A stretch of DNA of 64,000 bases from Klebsiella pneumoniae (GCA_945878555.1 CAMDWI010000001.1:124001-188000), one strand, 5' to 3'. Shown: positions 17,097 through 26,584, numbered from the stretch's first letter. Numbers and translations are program-made. Notes: a model not told the origin generated them from the letters alone.

Positions 17097-18437
17097 ATGT
17101 TGATCCACAGAAGTAATCCGGTTTTGTTTCTGCTGTTTTCCGTCTTGATCTTTACCCGCACAATGGCCGACACCCCACCGCCGCAGTACGTACAGTTCAA
17201 ACCGTCCGCCACCAAGGGTGCCTTGTATTACCCGGACCCGGCGCAGTTTCCGAGTCCGCATGTCGCCGTGATTGCGATCCATCGTGACTCCAACTACCTG
17301 TCACATATCATGACGCGGGAGATGCCGAAACGTGGTTTTGTGGCGATGGGTATGAACCCGCGGTGTGATAACAACGAATCCCTGTGTGCCCCGTGGGAGG
17401 AGAATGCACTCGATATCAAACAGGGTGTTGAATACCTGCGCAAGCTGCCGGGCATCACCCATGTCGTCCTGTTCGGTCACAGTGGTGGCGGACCGACGAT
17501 GAGTTTCTATCAGGCGGTGGCAGAGGCCGGAGCGGCCTTTTGCCAGCGCCCCGAGAAGTTGATGAAATGCCCGGATACGCTGGACGGCCTGCCAAAGGCG
17601 GATGGTCTGATCCTGTGGGACGCACATCCGGGCAATGGCAGTGGTGTGTTGCGCAGTCTGAACGGTGCGATTATCAATGATGAAGAGATCATCAAACAGA
17701 ATGCCACAGCAAAAATCGATCCGGCACTGGACCCGTTTGATCCGGAACACGGATATGACCCGAAGGGTTCAACTTATACAGAGGAATTCAAGGAACGGTA
17801 TTTTATTGCGCAGGCCGCACGCATGAACCGGCTGACCGATCTGGCGCTGGAGAAGCTGAAACAAATCGAGGCCGGCACCTATCTCTATCCGGACAACGAC
17901 GCGTTTATCGTGCCGGGGCAGGCCGGCACCCGACTGGCCAACCATGATGCCAGTATTGATCACGCCACCACCCGTCCCCAGCGCCTGCTGCGCAATGATG
18001 GCACCATTGAGGACTGTTGTGTGGTCGAGAGCGTGCGCGCGGTGGGCCAGAGCCCGGCTGTCAGTCGCAGCTTTGACGGTGTCGGTTTCAATACAGTGAA
18101 ATCATTCATCAGCGTAAACGCAATTCGCTCCATACATGCAATGACCGATATTGACTGGTGTACCAGTAACAATTCCACTCCGTGTAACGTTGAACAGATC
18201 TCCGTGCCGTTGATGATCGTGGCGATGGGCGGGCATTACTTCCTGCGCGACGGTGAAATCATTCTGGACAGTGCCCGTAGCAAGGACAAGGAATACCTGA
18301 TTGTCGAAGGCGCGGTGCACGGCGGCACACCTTGTACCGCCTGTATGCCGGAGGGTCAGAAATATGACGGCCGCTACGATAACAGCGTCAAAAACGATTT
18401 TGATTACCTGGCCGGGTGGATCAATAAACGTTTCTGA
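17097..18437 (+). CDS. Exported alpha/beta hydrolase
   Basis: A 446-residue exported hydrolase. A signal segment (VLFLLFSVLIFTRTMA) is followed by an alpha/beta fold with strand VAVIAIHRDSNYLSH (57-70), a textbook elbow FGHSGGG (Ser129) and a late His in EGAVHGGTPCTAC (His408). A large insertion of roughly 200 residues separates elbow and His and probably forms a lid. Several cysteines (CDNNESLC, CCVV, CTAC) suggest periplasmic disulfides. The substrate is unknown. The ATG at 17097 follows CGGGAG at normal spacing; an upstream ATG at 17061 lacks a ribosome site. It is divergent from the tandem hydrolase and convergent with the SLC5 symporter gene. Confidence 0.8.
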   Translation: MLIHRSNPVLFLLFSVLIFTRTMADTPPPQYVQFKPSATKGALYYPDPAQFPSPHVAVIAIHRDSNYLSHIMTREMPKRGFVAMGMNPRCDNNESLCAPWEENALDIKQGVEYLRKLPGITHVVLFGHSGGGPTMSFYQAVAEAGAAFCQRPEKLMKCPDTLDGLPKADGLILWDAHPGNGSGVLRSLNGAIINDEEIIKQNATAKIDPALDPFDPEHGYDPKGSTYTEEFKERYFIAQAARMNRLTDLALEKLKQIEAGTYLYPDNDAFIVPGQAGTRLANHDASIDHATTRPQRLLRNDGTIEDCCVVESVRAVGQSPAVSRSFDGVGFNTVKSFISVNAIRSIHAMTDIDWCTSNNSTPCNVEQISVPLMIVAMGGHYFLRDGEIILDSARSKDKEYLIVEGAVHGGTPCTACMPEGQKYDGRYDNSVKNDFDYLAGWINKRF

Positions 18438-18452
18438 ACACCCTTATAAAAA

Positions 18453-20051
18453 TCAGAGCACGGAGAAATCTGCAAACACGGCATAGATAATCACCACACC
18501 AACGCATAGCAGCGTGCAGGCGGGTTTCAGTTTTGGCCAGGCGGTCATATCAACCGCGCGCTCACGCGTGTCAGCCGGGCTGTCAGGTAATGGCCTGAGT
18601 TTGCCGATAACCAGCATGATGGCGACCAGTAACACAAACACCATGCCCAGAAAGTGAAACTCATGCACGGCTTTTACGTAGTCAGTGAACGGGCTGACAA
18701 AATAGCCGCAAACGATAATCGCAATCCCGGACAATAGTGAGACCTTCGCTGCAACGGGTGGAATGTGTCTGAATAACATGCCGCAGATGACGACCGCGAA
18801 GATCGGTATGAAATAGATACCGTTCATTTTCTGCAGGTAGGCAAAAATACTCTCGTATTGCATCAGCAGCGGGGCGGTACACATGGTCAGTACCGCCAGC
18901 ACCCAGCCAAACCGGTTGCTGTTCCTGACCACCTGCTGATCCGTTGCCGTCGGATGAATGAACTTCCTGTAAATACCCATGCTGAACAGGGTGCAGGTGC
19001 TGTTCAACGCGGCGCTGTAGCTGGACAGAATGGCCCCCATCATTACCGCGGCAAAAAAGCCGACCAGTTGTTCAGGCAATACCCGGTTGACCAGTGTGCC
19101 ATAGGCCTGATCGGCATTTTCCGTACCCAGCTCCGGAAACATGGCAAACGCAATGATACCGGGCAATACCAGATACAGTGGGCCAAACAGTTTCAGTACG
19201 CCGGTGGCGATCACGCCTTTCTGGCCTTCCGCCAGCGAACGCGCACCAAAGGTACGCTGGATAATCTGCTGGTTGGATGTCCAGTAGAACATGTGTAACA
19301 ACAGCACACCGGTAAACAATGTACTGAACGGAACCGAACTTCCCTGACTGCCGATGGAATTCAGTTTGTCCGCATGACGACTGGTTAATTCGCCAACACC
19401 CGCCCACACATCACCGGAACCCAGCGCCTCCAGACCAAACCAGGGTATCATGAACCCGCCAATCAGCAGACCGACACCGATGATCGTGTCAGAAACGGCA
19501 ACAGTCCGCAGACCGCCGGTCAACGCATAAAGCGAGCCGGTGATACCCACCGTCCACACCACAATCCAGAGGGCGAGCTCGCGCGACTCAATGCCGAGCA
19601 TGCCCTGGATGTCCAGTATGCCCATCAGTCCGGTCGCGCCGGTATAAAGCACAATCGGTAACAGGATCAGTGTGTAGGCAGAGAGGAAGATGATATTGGT
19701 AATGATCTGGGTCTGGTTGTCATAGCGTATCTCCAGATATTGCGGCACGGTTGTGACCCCGTACCGTAAAAACCGGGGCAGGAAAAAAAGTGCGGTCGCA
19801 ACCAGCGCAATGATGGCGATCACTTCCCAAGCCATTACTGCCAGTCCGTCTATATATGCTGCGCCGTTCAGGCCGACCATCTGTTCGGTGGACAGGTTTG
19901 TCAGCAACATCGAGCCAGCGATCAAAGGCCATGACAGGTTACGACCGGCGAGAAAGTAACCGGTCACCGTCCTGTGATCGTCACGCCGTGTCAGGATAAC
20001 AGTCAGTATGGCAACCAGTGCCGTAAAAAAGATAAATGACAGGATAGTCAT
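18453..20051 (-). CDS. Sodium:solute symporter (SSS/SLC5 family)
   Basis: A 532-residue inner-membrane symporter with about 14 hydrophobic helices. Family signatures are clear: SMLLTNLSTEQMVGLNGAAY near the N-terminus, ALTGGLRTVAVSDTI, the FYWTSNQQIIQRTFGA segment typical of sugar- and inositol-type SLC5 proteins, and GAILSSYSAALNSTCTLFSM. It would import a small polar solute with sodium; the vSGLT-like motifs favour a sugar or related polyol, but this is inference. The ATG at 20051 is chosen because a G7 tract lies two bases upstream and the preceding codons are not conserved-looking. It lies beside several exported hydrolases, which suggests uptake of a released product. Confidence 0.9.
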   Translation of the reverse strand: MTILSFIFFTALVAILTVILTRRDDHRTVTGYFLAGRNLSWPLIAGSMLLTNLSTEQMVGLNGAAYIDGLAVMAWEVIAIIALVATALFFLPRFLRYGVTTVPQYLEIRYDNQTQIITNIIFLSAYTLILLPIVLYTGATGLMGILDIQGMLGIESRELALWIVVWTVGITGSLYALTGGLRTVAVSDTIIGVGLLIGGFMIPWFGLEALGSGDVWAGVGELTSRHADKLNSIGSQGSSVPFSTLFTGVLLLHMFYWTSNQQIIQRTFGARSLAEGQKGVIATGVLKLFGPLYLVLPGIIAFAMFPELGTENADQAYGTLVNRVLPEQLVGFFAAVMMGAILSSYSAALNSTCTLFSMGIYRKFIHPTATDQQVVRNSNRFGWVLAVLTMCTAPLLMQYESIFAYLQKMNGIYFIPIFAVVICGMLFRHIPPVAAKVSLLSGIAIIVCGYFVSPFTDYVKAVHEFHFLGMVFVLLVAIMLVIGKLRPLPDSPADTRERAVDMTAWPKLKPACTLLCVGVVIIYAVFADFSVL

Positions 20052-20110
20052 AGCCCCCCCGATTTTTATTATTATCAACGCCGTGACAGCGGCGATACTC
20101 TATCATCAAA

Positions 20111-21316
20111 TCACTCTATCCTGACTATCCCCACCCGGTTGCTGCTGCTCTGGTGGATCAGGATGTTGTTATCACTGGTCACGAACATCCGGCGGTTGAT
20201 GCCGAAGCCGGAGGGGATCTCCCAGCTCTGGAAGTCCTCGGTTTCCGGATCAAAACGTACCAGCGTATCGGGACGTACCGCAGATTCGTTGTACCAGATG
20301 ATGTCCTTGACCACGACTATCGCATACGGATGTGATTGCGGGCCACTCGGGGAGTCCCATTCGCGAATAGCGCCTGTCTTCGGATCCAGTCGCCCAAGAC
20401 GGCCGCGTGTCGAGTTCACATACCAGACGATACCCTTGCTGTCGATGGCGAGACGACGGATGCGTGAACTGGCATCGGGCACCTCGTAGTACTGTACTTC
20501 CAGACTGTCCGGGTCCATTGCGCCGACGGCGTTGGTGCCGTTGTAGGCGATATACAGCCTGCCGTCGGTACCGACCTGGATACCGTAAGGTTTTTCCCGT
20601 GTTTCAATTTCTGTCAGTTCGCCTGTTTTAATATCAAGACGACCGAGCATATTGGCCTGCTGGGAAGTGAAATACAGCTTGCCGTTCGGGTGGAAGATCG
20701 GTGTATGCGGGTCCTTTGCTTTGGTCGGATACTCGGTAATCACGCCGGTCGCCGGGACCAGTTTGCCGATGGTGGAGTTGCTGTTGCCGGTATACCAGAC
20801 GTTACCGTCCGGGCCGGGAATAATGCTGTGCGGGCGTGCCGCAGGTGGCAGCAGGTATTCCTGCATATCACCGGTCTGTGGATCAAGTCGACCGATCAGA
20901 CTGGCAAACATGCCGGTCCACCAGATGGCGCCGTCCGGGCCTTCAATCGGATCGCGGGCACGCTGACCCAGTGTCGGCATGGTCCACTCCCGGATCTCAA
21001 TCATATGTTCGCCCGGGATCAGCGTTGGACGGCGTCCCGGTTTTTCGGGGAAGTGGGTTGCCAGATACTCTGCCACCGTATTTGCCTGTGCGTCCGCCAT
21101 CCTGACCATCGTGCCGAACAGGTCGCGCCATTGTTGGGCGTTATAACCGGGGGATCGGGTAATCTGGTTCAGGCCATGACATTGCACACACATGAATTCG
21201 ACCAGGTGTTTGCCTGCGCCCTCGGGCAGTGAATCCGTCGCGCCGTCCTGGGCGGTTACGGGCAAGGCAGTCAGCAATAGCATGGATTGAATCAGCTTAA
21301 TGAGCATGGTTTTCAT
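20111..21316 (-). CDS. Cytochrome c / Vgb-like beta-propeller fusion
   Basis: A 401-residue periplasmic protein. After a signal peptide (MLLLTALPVTA) comes a short mono-haem cytochrome c segment with CVQCH (43-47), then a repeated beta-propeller of about 300 residues. The blades share EGPDGAIWWTG, PGPDGNVWYTG, HPNGKLYFTS and GTDGRLYIAY, the pattern of virginiamycin B lyase/streptogramin-lyase-like proteins. A haem domain joined to such a propeller points to a redox or sensor role rather than antibiotic lysis. The second haem ligand (a Met) cannot be assigned with certainty; MVRMADAQ is nearby. The ATG at 21316 follows GGAGAG. The gene is 59 bases upstream of the symporter gene on the same strand, so they may form an operon. 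Confidence 0.82.
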   Translation of the reverse strand: MKTMLIKLIQSMLLLTALPVTAQDGATDSLPEGAGKHLVEFMCVQCHGLNQITRSPGYNAQQWRDLFGTMVRMADAQANTVAEYLATHFPEKPGRRPTLIPGEHMIEIREWTMPTLGQRARDPIEGPDGAIWWTGMFASLIGRLDPQTGDMQEYLLPPAARPHSIIPGPDGNVWYTGNSNSTIGKLVPATGVITEYPTKAKDPHTPIFHPNGKLYFTSQQANMLGRLDIKTGELTEIETREKPYGIQVGTDGRLYIAYNGTNAVGAMDPDSLEVQYYEVPDASSRIRRLAIDSKGIVWYVNSTRGRLGRLDPKTGAIREWDSPSGPQSHPYAIVVVKDIIWYNESAVRPDTLVRFDPETEDFQSWEIPSGFGINRRMFVTSDNNILIHQSSSNRVGIVRIE

Positions 21317-21519
21317 GATTATCTCTCCGATAGTGTGTAACACTGGATCTGAATCGCCATGCCCGATATGGTATGTAGCAGCAGCCGTTCCTTGCAAGCA
21401 GCAAATAGTGAAATAATTATGGCGCGTGGCTGTCATCAACTGATTCTGGTCACTGGCGTCGTCGCGGGTGTTAATCAATAATACAGCATAAAGTGATAGA
21501 AAATGTGGAGGGGGAGGAC

Positions 21520-22374
21520 ATGAAAATAAGGCTACTTGTGGTCTGGATTTTACTGGCAGTTATCTGGATCACGCCCGGTTTACGTGCTGCGGAAATCGCG
21601 GGGCGGTATGTCGAACTGACGGATGTAAAACTCTGGATACTCGACAGTGGCGGCCCGGGTGAAGCAGTTATCCTGCTCCACCCGCGCACAGGCCATTCGG
21701 ATTACTGGCAATATACAATACCGGCACTGGCCAGTGCCGGGTATCGCGCAATCGCGGTTGACAGCCCGGGTTGGGGCAAGAGTATAGCGCATGACAGGAA
21801 GAATCCGGCCCCTGTCGCCGACGCACTTGATGCGTTGTTAGATAATCTGCAGCTGGACAAGGTACATCTGGTCGGCACGGCTTCGGGTGGATATATCGCA
21901 CTTGATTATGCTGCCTGGAAGCCGGAACGTGTGAGCACCCTGGTCATTGCCGCGAGTGGTCTTGGCCTTGAAGATGATCCGGAAGGTGATGCATTTCGCG
22001 CAATCGCAGACATCCCGGTGCTTGCTGATCAACCGGCGGAAGTTCGTGAGATGAGTCCGAGTTATCGTGCCATGAATCCGGAAGGTGTCGCACGCTGGAA
22101 GGTGATACACGATAATGCCGAACAGGAGGGTGCTGTCCGTCCACCATTGCGCACACCGAATACGCCGGCAAAGATCGCCTCGATCAAGGTCCCCACATTT
22201 GTCATCGCGGGCGGGATCGACCTTACAACGCCCTCCGGTGCGATACGCTTGTGGAGGAAACATCTGACAGTGCCAAATGAGTTTCTGGTGATGCCGGAAG
22301 CCGGGCATGTTCTCGTCTGGGAACAACCGGAGGTGTTCAACAAGGCCCTGATCGACTTTCTGCAAAAAAACTGA
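21520..22374 (+). CDS. Exported alpha/beta-hydrolase homologue with Ala at the nucleophile site
   Basis: A 284-residue protein with signal segment LLVVWILLAVIWITPGLRA and a standard MhpC-type alpha/beta fold: HPRTGHSDYWQYTIPALASA, the DSPGWGKS turn, Asp234 in GGIDLTTP and His263 in EAGHVLVWEQP. The nucleophile elbow reads LVGTASGGYIAL, where relatives have LVGHSMGG. The catalytic Ser position is therefore Ala121, with a Ser one place later. Asp and His are retained. It is either a non-hydrolytic relative or an enzyme using a shifted nucleophile. The ATG at 21520 follows GGAGG. It lies 173 bases before a TonB receptor in the same direction. Confidence 0.8.
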   Translation: MKIRLLVVWILLAVIWITPGLRAAEIAGRYVELTDVKLWILDSGGPGEAVILLHPRTGHSDYWQYTIPALASAGYRAIAVDSPGWGKSIAHDRKNPAPVADALDALLDNLQLDKVHLVGTASGGYIALDYAAWKPERVSTLVIAASGLGLEDDPEGDAFRAIADIPVLADQPAEVREMSPSYRAMNPEGVARWKVIHDNAEQEGAVRPPLRTPNTPAKIASIKVPTFVIAGGIDLTTPSGAIRLWRKHLTVPNEFLVMPEAGHVLVWEQPEVFNKALIDFLQKN

Positions 22375-22547
22375 TCTGAAACATAACCGGGGCCTGCCTT
22401 TTATTTATCCAGCGCGTTCGTGCGTAACTGTACATGCAGTATGAAATGTAGCCGCCGCTGCCGGAATGTGTTGGCCGGAATTTATGATTTCTCAGGCGAT
22501 GGTGAGTCAAGTAATATTCAATCAGGGTACCGCGACGGGAAATTCTG

Positions 22548-24728
22548 ATGCGACGATGGATAATCATGACGACAGGCCAGTCACTGCACCGGCATGTGCT
22601 GTTTTATATATGTTTAGTGTTTACTTCAGTTCAGGTCACAGCCGATGAACATGCACAATCAACGGCCACTGTGGATCCAGCGCAATCTTCGCTGTCCGCA
22701 GAGACGGCTGCACAGCAGGTTGTAAATTACCCTGCGAATTTTTTTGACAGGTATCAACCCAATAATGCGCTCGACATGGTGCGTCAGTTGCCCGGATTCA
22801 AGCTGGATGACGGAGACGGCACCCGCGGGTTTGCCTCGTCGGCCGGGAACCTGCTGATCAACGGCCAGCGCCCGAGTGCGAAACAGGACCTGCCATCTGC
22901 CACGCTGTCGCGTATCCCGGCGAGTCAGGTCGAACATATCGAGCTGATTCGCGGACAGATGCAGGGCGTTGACCTGCAGGGCCAGTCGGTGCTGGCGAAT
23001 GTGTATTTGCGCAAGGACATCCCGGCCACGGTACGCTGGCAATTATGGGCCGAGCATAACAAGGCCGCACCGTTCAAACCGGGTGGCAGCATCTCCCTGT
23101 CGGACCGGCTCGGTGATATTGATTTCAATACCGGTATCGATCTGGAACGCGATACCAGTGGCTGGACCGGCACGGAAAGTCGTTACGACGGTAATGCCAT
23201 GCTGCTCGAAACCGGTCCGACCGACCGGGTGGAAAAGGGATTCCGCATTAACAGCCTGAACCTGAATGCAGCACGCTGGTTCGGTGACAGCCTGGTAAAT
23301 TTCAATACACGGCTGACAGCGAACAAGACCGATTATCTGCAACCGAACCAGAGTGTGTCACCGCCCCCCGGTAACCGCACACGCGATGTCATCATTCGAT
23401 CAAAGAACAAGAACGTGGAATACGAGTTCAGTGGTGATATCGAACGCCGTCTGGTAGACGCGCTCGATGGCAAGTTGATCCTGCTCTATAACAACAAGGA
23501 TCAGAACTCGGATTCCTCGCAGGAGAACCTCGATTCTCTGCTCGGTCGCACCTTGCTGCGGCTGGCCGACACCGGCACGGCACGCAAGGAGATAATTGCG
23601 CGTACCGAATTTGACTGGTCACGGTTTGATGACCATGCCCTGCAAGTGAATCTGGAACGTGCCTACAATGTACTCGACCGTGAACTGGTGCAATCCGATG
23701 ACCGGGGTACCGGGGCGGTGCTGATTGCGGTACCCGGTGCGAATTCTCGTGTCAGCGAGGTACGCTGGGACCTGCTGGTGCAGGACACATGGTCGCTCGC
23801 CGGACTGGTGCTGGATCTCGGGCTGGGTGCGGAGGCCTCCACACTCGCACAGACCGGTGACGCCGAGCTGGAGCGCGATTTTTCCTATATCAAACCGTTG
23901 GCCGCACTCAGTTATGCCGCAGGCGAGGGCAACCAGACCCGGGTCAAGCTGGTACGTGAGGTCTCGCAGCTGGATCTCGCGGACTTTGTCAGCGCGACCG
24001 TATTTGAAGACGATGATCTCGCGCTGGGTAACCCGAATATCCGACCGCAGACCACCTGGGTGGCTGAAGTCAGTCAGGAAAAACGCTTCGATCGGGAGAA
24101 GGTGATCAAACTGACTGCCTTTCACCACTGGATACGCGATGTGCTCGACCTGTTACCCCTGTCCTCCACCTTTGAGGCGCCGGGAAATATCGGCGATGGT
24201 CGGCGCTGGGGTATCGAGCTGCAGAGTACCTTTCCGCTGGAGTGGCTCGGGTTGACCGGTGCGAAGATGGATGTGCGTGCCTTGTGGCAGGACTCGGTTG
24301 TGACCGACCCGGTCACCGGGCTGGACCGCAGGTTGTCGAATGACGGCGGCGGGACCGGCTACCGGACGCTGGAGAACCTGAACGGTGATATTCATTATCA
24401 CTACCGGGTCGATTACCGTCAGGACTTTGAACAGTCACACATCGCCTGGGGCTGGACGGTGGCAGACCGCAGCAGACGTACCCTGTTCAAGGTGAATGAG
24501 CTGGATGTCTACGGCGAGGGCACGGCGGTAAATACCTTCATCGAAACAACGCGCTGGTTCGGGATCAAGATCCGCATTGAAGCGGCAAACATGCTGAGCT
24601 ACGACCAGCATCGTGAACGTACCTTGTATACCGGTGAACGCGGTTTGACACCGGTCGGTTCACGGATAGTGCGTGATCGTCGGCATGATATCTCCCGCGT
24701 CGGGCTGTTCCTGGACGGGAATTTTTAA
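22548..24728 (+). CDS. TonB-dependent receptor, paralogous trio member 1
   Basis: A 726-residue outer-membrane receptor. After an N-terminal signal region the plug carries NALDMVRQLPGF, a GFASSAGNLLINGQRPSAKQ segment and SRIPASQVEHIELIRGQ, followed by a barrel. Near the C-terminus it has the trio-specific string FEAPGNIGDGRRWGIELQ and ends with an aromatic residue (DGNF). It is clearly homologous along its whole length to the receptors at 47401-49566 and 51064-53196, which suggests recent expansion for related ligands. At about 720 residues it is in the usual range. The ATG at 22548 is the first in frame; the ribosome site (GACGGGA) is weak and an ATG at 22566 is possible. Confidence 0.9.
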   Translation: MRRWIIMTTGQSLHRHVLFYICLVFTSVQVTADEHAQSTATVDPAQSSLSAETAAQQVVNYPANFFDRYQPNNALDMVRQLPGFKLDDGDGTRGFASSAGNLLINGQRPSAKQDLPSATLSRIPASQVEHIELIRGQMQGVDLQGQSVLANVYLRKDIPATVRWQLWAEHNKAAPFKPGGSISLSDRLGDIDFNTGIDLERDTSGWTGTESRYDGNAMLLETGPTDRVEKGFRINSLNLNAARWFGDSLVNFNTRLTANKTDYLQPNQSVSPPPGNRTRDVIIRSKNKNVEYEFSGDIERRLVDALDGKLILLYNNKDQNSDSSQENLDSLLGRTLLRLADTGTARKEIIARTEFDWSRFDDHALQVNLERAYNVLDRELVQSDDRGTGAVLIAVPGANSRVSEVRWDLLVQDTWSLAGLVLDLGLGAEASTLAQTGDAELERDFSYIKPLAALSYAAGEGNQTRVKLVREVSQLDLADFVSATVFEDDDLALGNPNIRPQTTWVAEVSQEKRFDREKVIKLTAFHHWIRDVLDLLPLSSTFEAPGNIGDGRRWGIELQSTFPLEWLGLTGAKMDVRALWQDSVVTDPVTGLDRRLSNDGGGTGYRTLENLNGDIHYHYRVDYRQDFEQSHIAWGWTVADRSRRTLFKVNELDVYGEGTAVNTFIETTRWFGIKIRIEAANMLSYDQHRERTLYTGERGLTPVGSRIVRDRRHDISRVGLFLDGNF

Positions 24729-24756
24729 ACCGGTATCGGCGCCAGGGACCGACTAC

Positions 24757-25422
24757 CTACCAGGGTAGAAGCTCACCATTCGCATGCCAGAAGCTGCCGC
24801 TGGTTGCCAGTGTCAAGGCATCGATCCTGGCCGCCAGTCCACTGGCTGATTGTTCAGGCGAGACATCACCGGCAAAGCCGACCATCCGCGTAGAGACCAT
24901 ACCGGGATGCAGGATCGCTACACTGATACCTCTGGCCTTCATGTCATGCGCAAGACTCTTGCCCGCTGCATTCAACGCGGCCTTCGACATGCGATAACCA
25001 TAATACGAGCCGGAGCCGTTGTCACCGATCGATCCCATGCGACTCGTAATCAATGCAATCTTGCTGCCCTTGTGAAGATTGGCAAGCAAGGCATGGGTGA
25101 CCCGTAACGGCGCGACCGCATTGATCGCGAGTTGCTCCTCTATCGCAGTGAAGTCCATTGCGTCCAGCGTTTCCTTTTTGAAGATGCCGGCATTATTGAT
25201 CAGCAGATCCAGTGAGATACCGCGCAGGCGTTGTTGCAAGGTCTGGATGTTGTCCGGTTTGGTCACATCAATATTGGTGATGATGTCTGCGCCGGCCTGG
25301 TCAAGTTCTGTACTTGTCTCACGGCAGACCGCATAAACCTGATCACCGCGTTGCAGGTACAGTCGGGTCAGTGCAAGGCCGATGCCGCGGTTGGCGCCGG
25401 TAATCAGTATCGTTTGTGGCAT
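24757..25422 (-). CDS. Short-chain dehydrogenase/reductase
   Basis: A 221-residue cytoplasmic Rossmann-fold oxidoreductase. The nucleotide loop is TGANRGIG (8-15), the NNAG motif follows LDLLI, and the active site has Ser in LITSRMGS with the Tyr-x-x-x-Lys in YRMSK. It resembles the CsgA-like small SDR group that uses NAD(P)H on aldehydes or ketones; the substrate is unknown. The frame starts at an ATG at 25422 after a purine-rich region. It converges on the TonB receptor gene with a 28-base gap and is divergent from the DUF1330 gene. Confidence 0.9.
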   Translation of the reverse strand: MPQTILITGANRGIGLALTRLYLQRGDQVYAVCRETSTELDQAGADIITNIDVTKPDNIQTLQQRLRGISLDLLINNAGIFKKETLDAMDFTAIEEQLAINAVAPLRVTHALLANLHKGSKIALITSRMGSIGDNGSGSYYGYRMSKAALNAAGKSLAHDMKARGISVAILHPGMVSTRMVGFAGDVSPEQSASGLAARIDALTLATSGSFWHANGELLPW

Positions 25423-25533
25423 GGGGAGTCCTGCTGTTGTTTGATGGATTCATTATGATTCTACTCCAGATCCGTACATTTCAGGATAAACTGTTGTCCA
25501 CCCATACTATTGTTATCAGCGAAGGAGATAATT

Positions 25534-25827
25534 ATGCCCAAGGCTTACTGGATTGCTGTCTACCGTGCCGTCAACGACCCGGCCAAACTGGCCGCCTATG
25601 CGCAACTGGCTGCCCCCGCGATCCAGGCGGCAGGCGGACGATTTCTGGCACGGGGTGTCCCGGCAAAGGTGTATGAACTCGGCATGCAGCAACGTACCGT
25701 GCTGATTGAATTTGACAGCGTCGCCGCCGCCACCGCCGCCCATGACAGCCCCGCCTATCAGGATGCGTTACGGGCGTTGGGTGATGGGGCTGATCGTGAG
25801 ATCCGGGTTATCGAAGGTGTCAGCTGA
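25534..25827 (+). CDS. DUF1330 family protein
   Basis: A 97-residue cytoplasmic protein of the DUF1330 ferredoxin-like dimeric alpha/beta barrel group. Typical phrases are AYWIAVYRAVNDPAKLAAYAQ near the start, AIQAAGGRFLARG in the middle and SPAYQDALRALGDGADREI near the end. The biochemical role of this family is not established. The ATG at 25534 has a strong AAGGAGAT ribosome site, so the longer frame starting at 25510 is not used. It stands 78 bases before an exported protein gene in the same direction. Confidence 0.88.
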   Translation: MPKAYWIAVYRAVNDPAKLAAYAQLAAPAIQAAGGRFLARGVPAKVYELGMQQRTVLIEFDSVAAATAAHDSPAYQDALRALGDGADREIRVIEGVS

Positions 25828-25904
25828 GCCTTGCTCACTATATCGAATTGCGTAATGCCAGCTATAATGACGCGAATATCAGTCAAACTTTGCGGGGGAA
25901 GCGC

Positions 25905-26567
25905 ATGAAGAGAATAGTCCGTGCACTGTCAGCGTTCGGCTTGTTGATGGCTGTTATCCAGCCTGGCCTTGCAGCCGAAGGCGATGAGATAAAGTTTAAA
26001 AGTATATCGACCCAGTTTATCGCCGCGGTCGGTGACCCGAAGGCCAGCTCCGGTAACAACGCCTATACCTGGGGACTGTGGACACAGGACCCCGGCCCAC
26101 GCGGTGTGCGCCTGAACCAGTTAGATCGCCTGCTGGCGAATGAAGGCATGGCACCGGACAACTGGAAGTTTGATCAACATGACTGGTGGCTGGAGGAACA
26201 TGGTCTGATCATGGAACCGCCACATGCCGTCTTACCCCCCGGCAAATATCTGGTCACCGGCGATCGCGAGGTGACGACGATGCTGACGATACACCCGATG
26301 CAGATCGACGGTAACCAGCGCTGGGAGCTGGCCAACGGGGCCACGCTGTTCGACGTGACCCATCTGGCCTGCCGTTCGGCACGTTATACGCCAGCGGCAG
26401 ATGAAAATGCGTGCACTCCGGCGAATGCGAGTCAGGATGATTTTCCGATCGTCCCCGGCGGGACGATGCCGGTGATCGATGGGTGTAACAAGCAGGATTA
26501 TGCGGTATTGCTGGTGATTGGGGTGTTGGATTCGGACAGTTTACTTAATTCAGCTTACAGAAGGTAG
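25905..26567 (+). CDS. Exported protein of unknown function, C-terminus built from a repeat
   Basis: A 220-residue protein with a signal peptide (LSAFGLLMAVIQPGLAA) and no family I recognise. It is rich in Trp (TWGLWTQDPGPRG, NWKFDQHDWWLEEHG) and has three or four cysteines, as in a periplasmic protein. The G5 tract ahead of the ATG at 25905 serves as ribosome site. The last eleven or so codons, with the stop codon, lie inside a hairpin repeat (26534-26584). The final residues (SLLNSAYRR) are therefore repeat-encoded, and the original C-terminus may have been replaced. Confidence 0.75.
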   Translation: MKRIVRALSAFGLLMAVIQPGLAAEGDEIKFKSISTQFIAAVGDPKASSGNNAYTWGLWTQDPGPRGVRLNQLDRLLANEGMAPDNWKFDQHDWWLEEHGLIMEPPHAVLPPGKYLVTGDREVTTMLTIHPMQIDGNQRWELANGATLFDVTHLACRSARYTPAADENACTPANASQDDFPIVPGGTMPVIDGCNKQDYAVLLVIGVLDSDSLLNSAYRR

Positions 26568-26584
26568 ATAAGTAAATTGTCCCC
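26534..26584 (+). repeat. GGACAGTTTACTTA hairpin repeat, copy 1
   Basis: A 14-bp stem (26534-26547 with 26569-26582, one G-U type mismatch) encloses a 21-base loop starting ATTCAGCTTACAG. The same stem ends and loop recur at 28640 and 30661. It overlaps the end of the preceding coding sequence. Confidence 0.8.

Noticed and set aside
20111..21316. Calling the propeller protein a virginiamycin B lyase (antibiotic resistance)
   Set aside because: The haem motif and extra N-terminal domain, with a generic propeller repeat, make resistance unlikely. Vgb-like repeats occur in many proteins.
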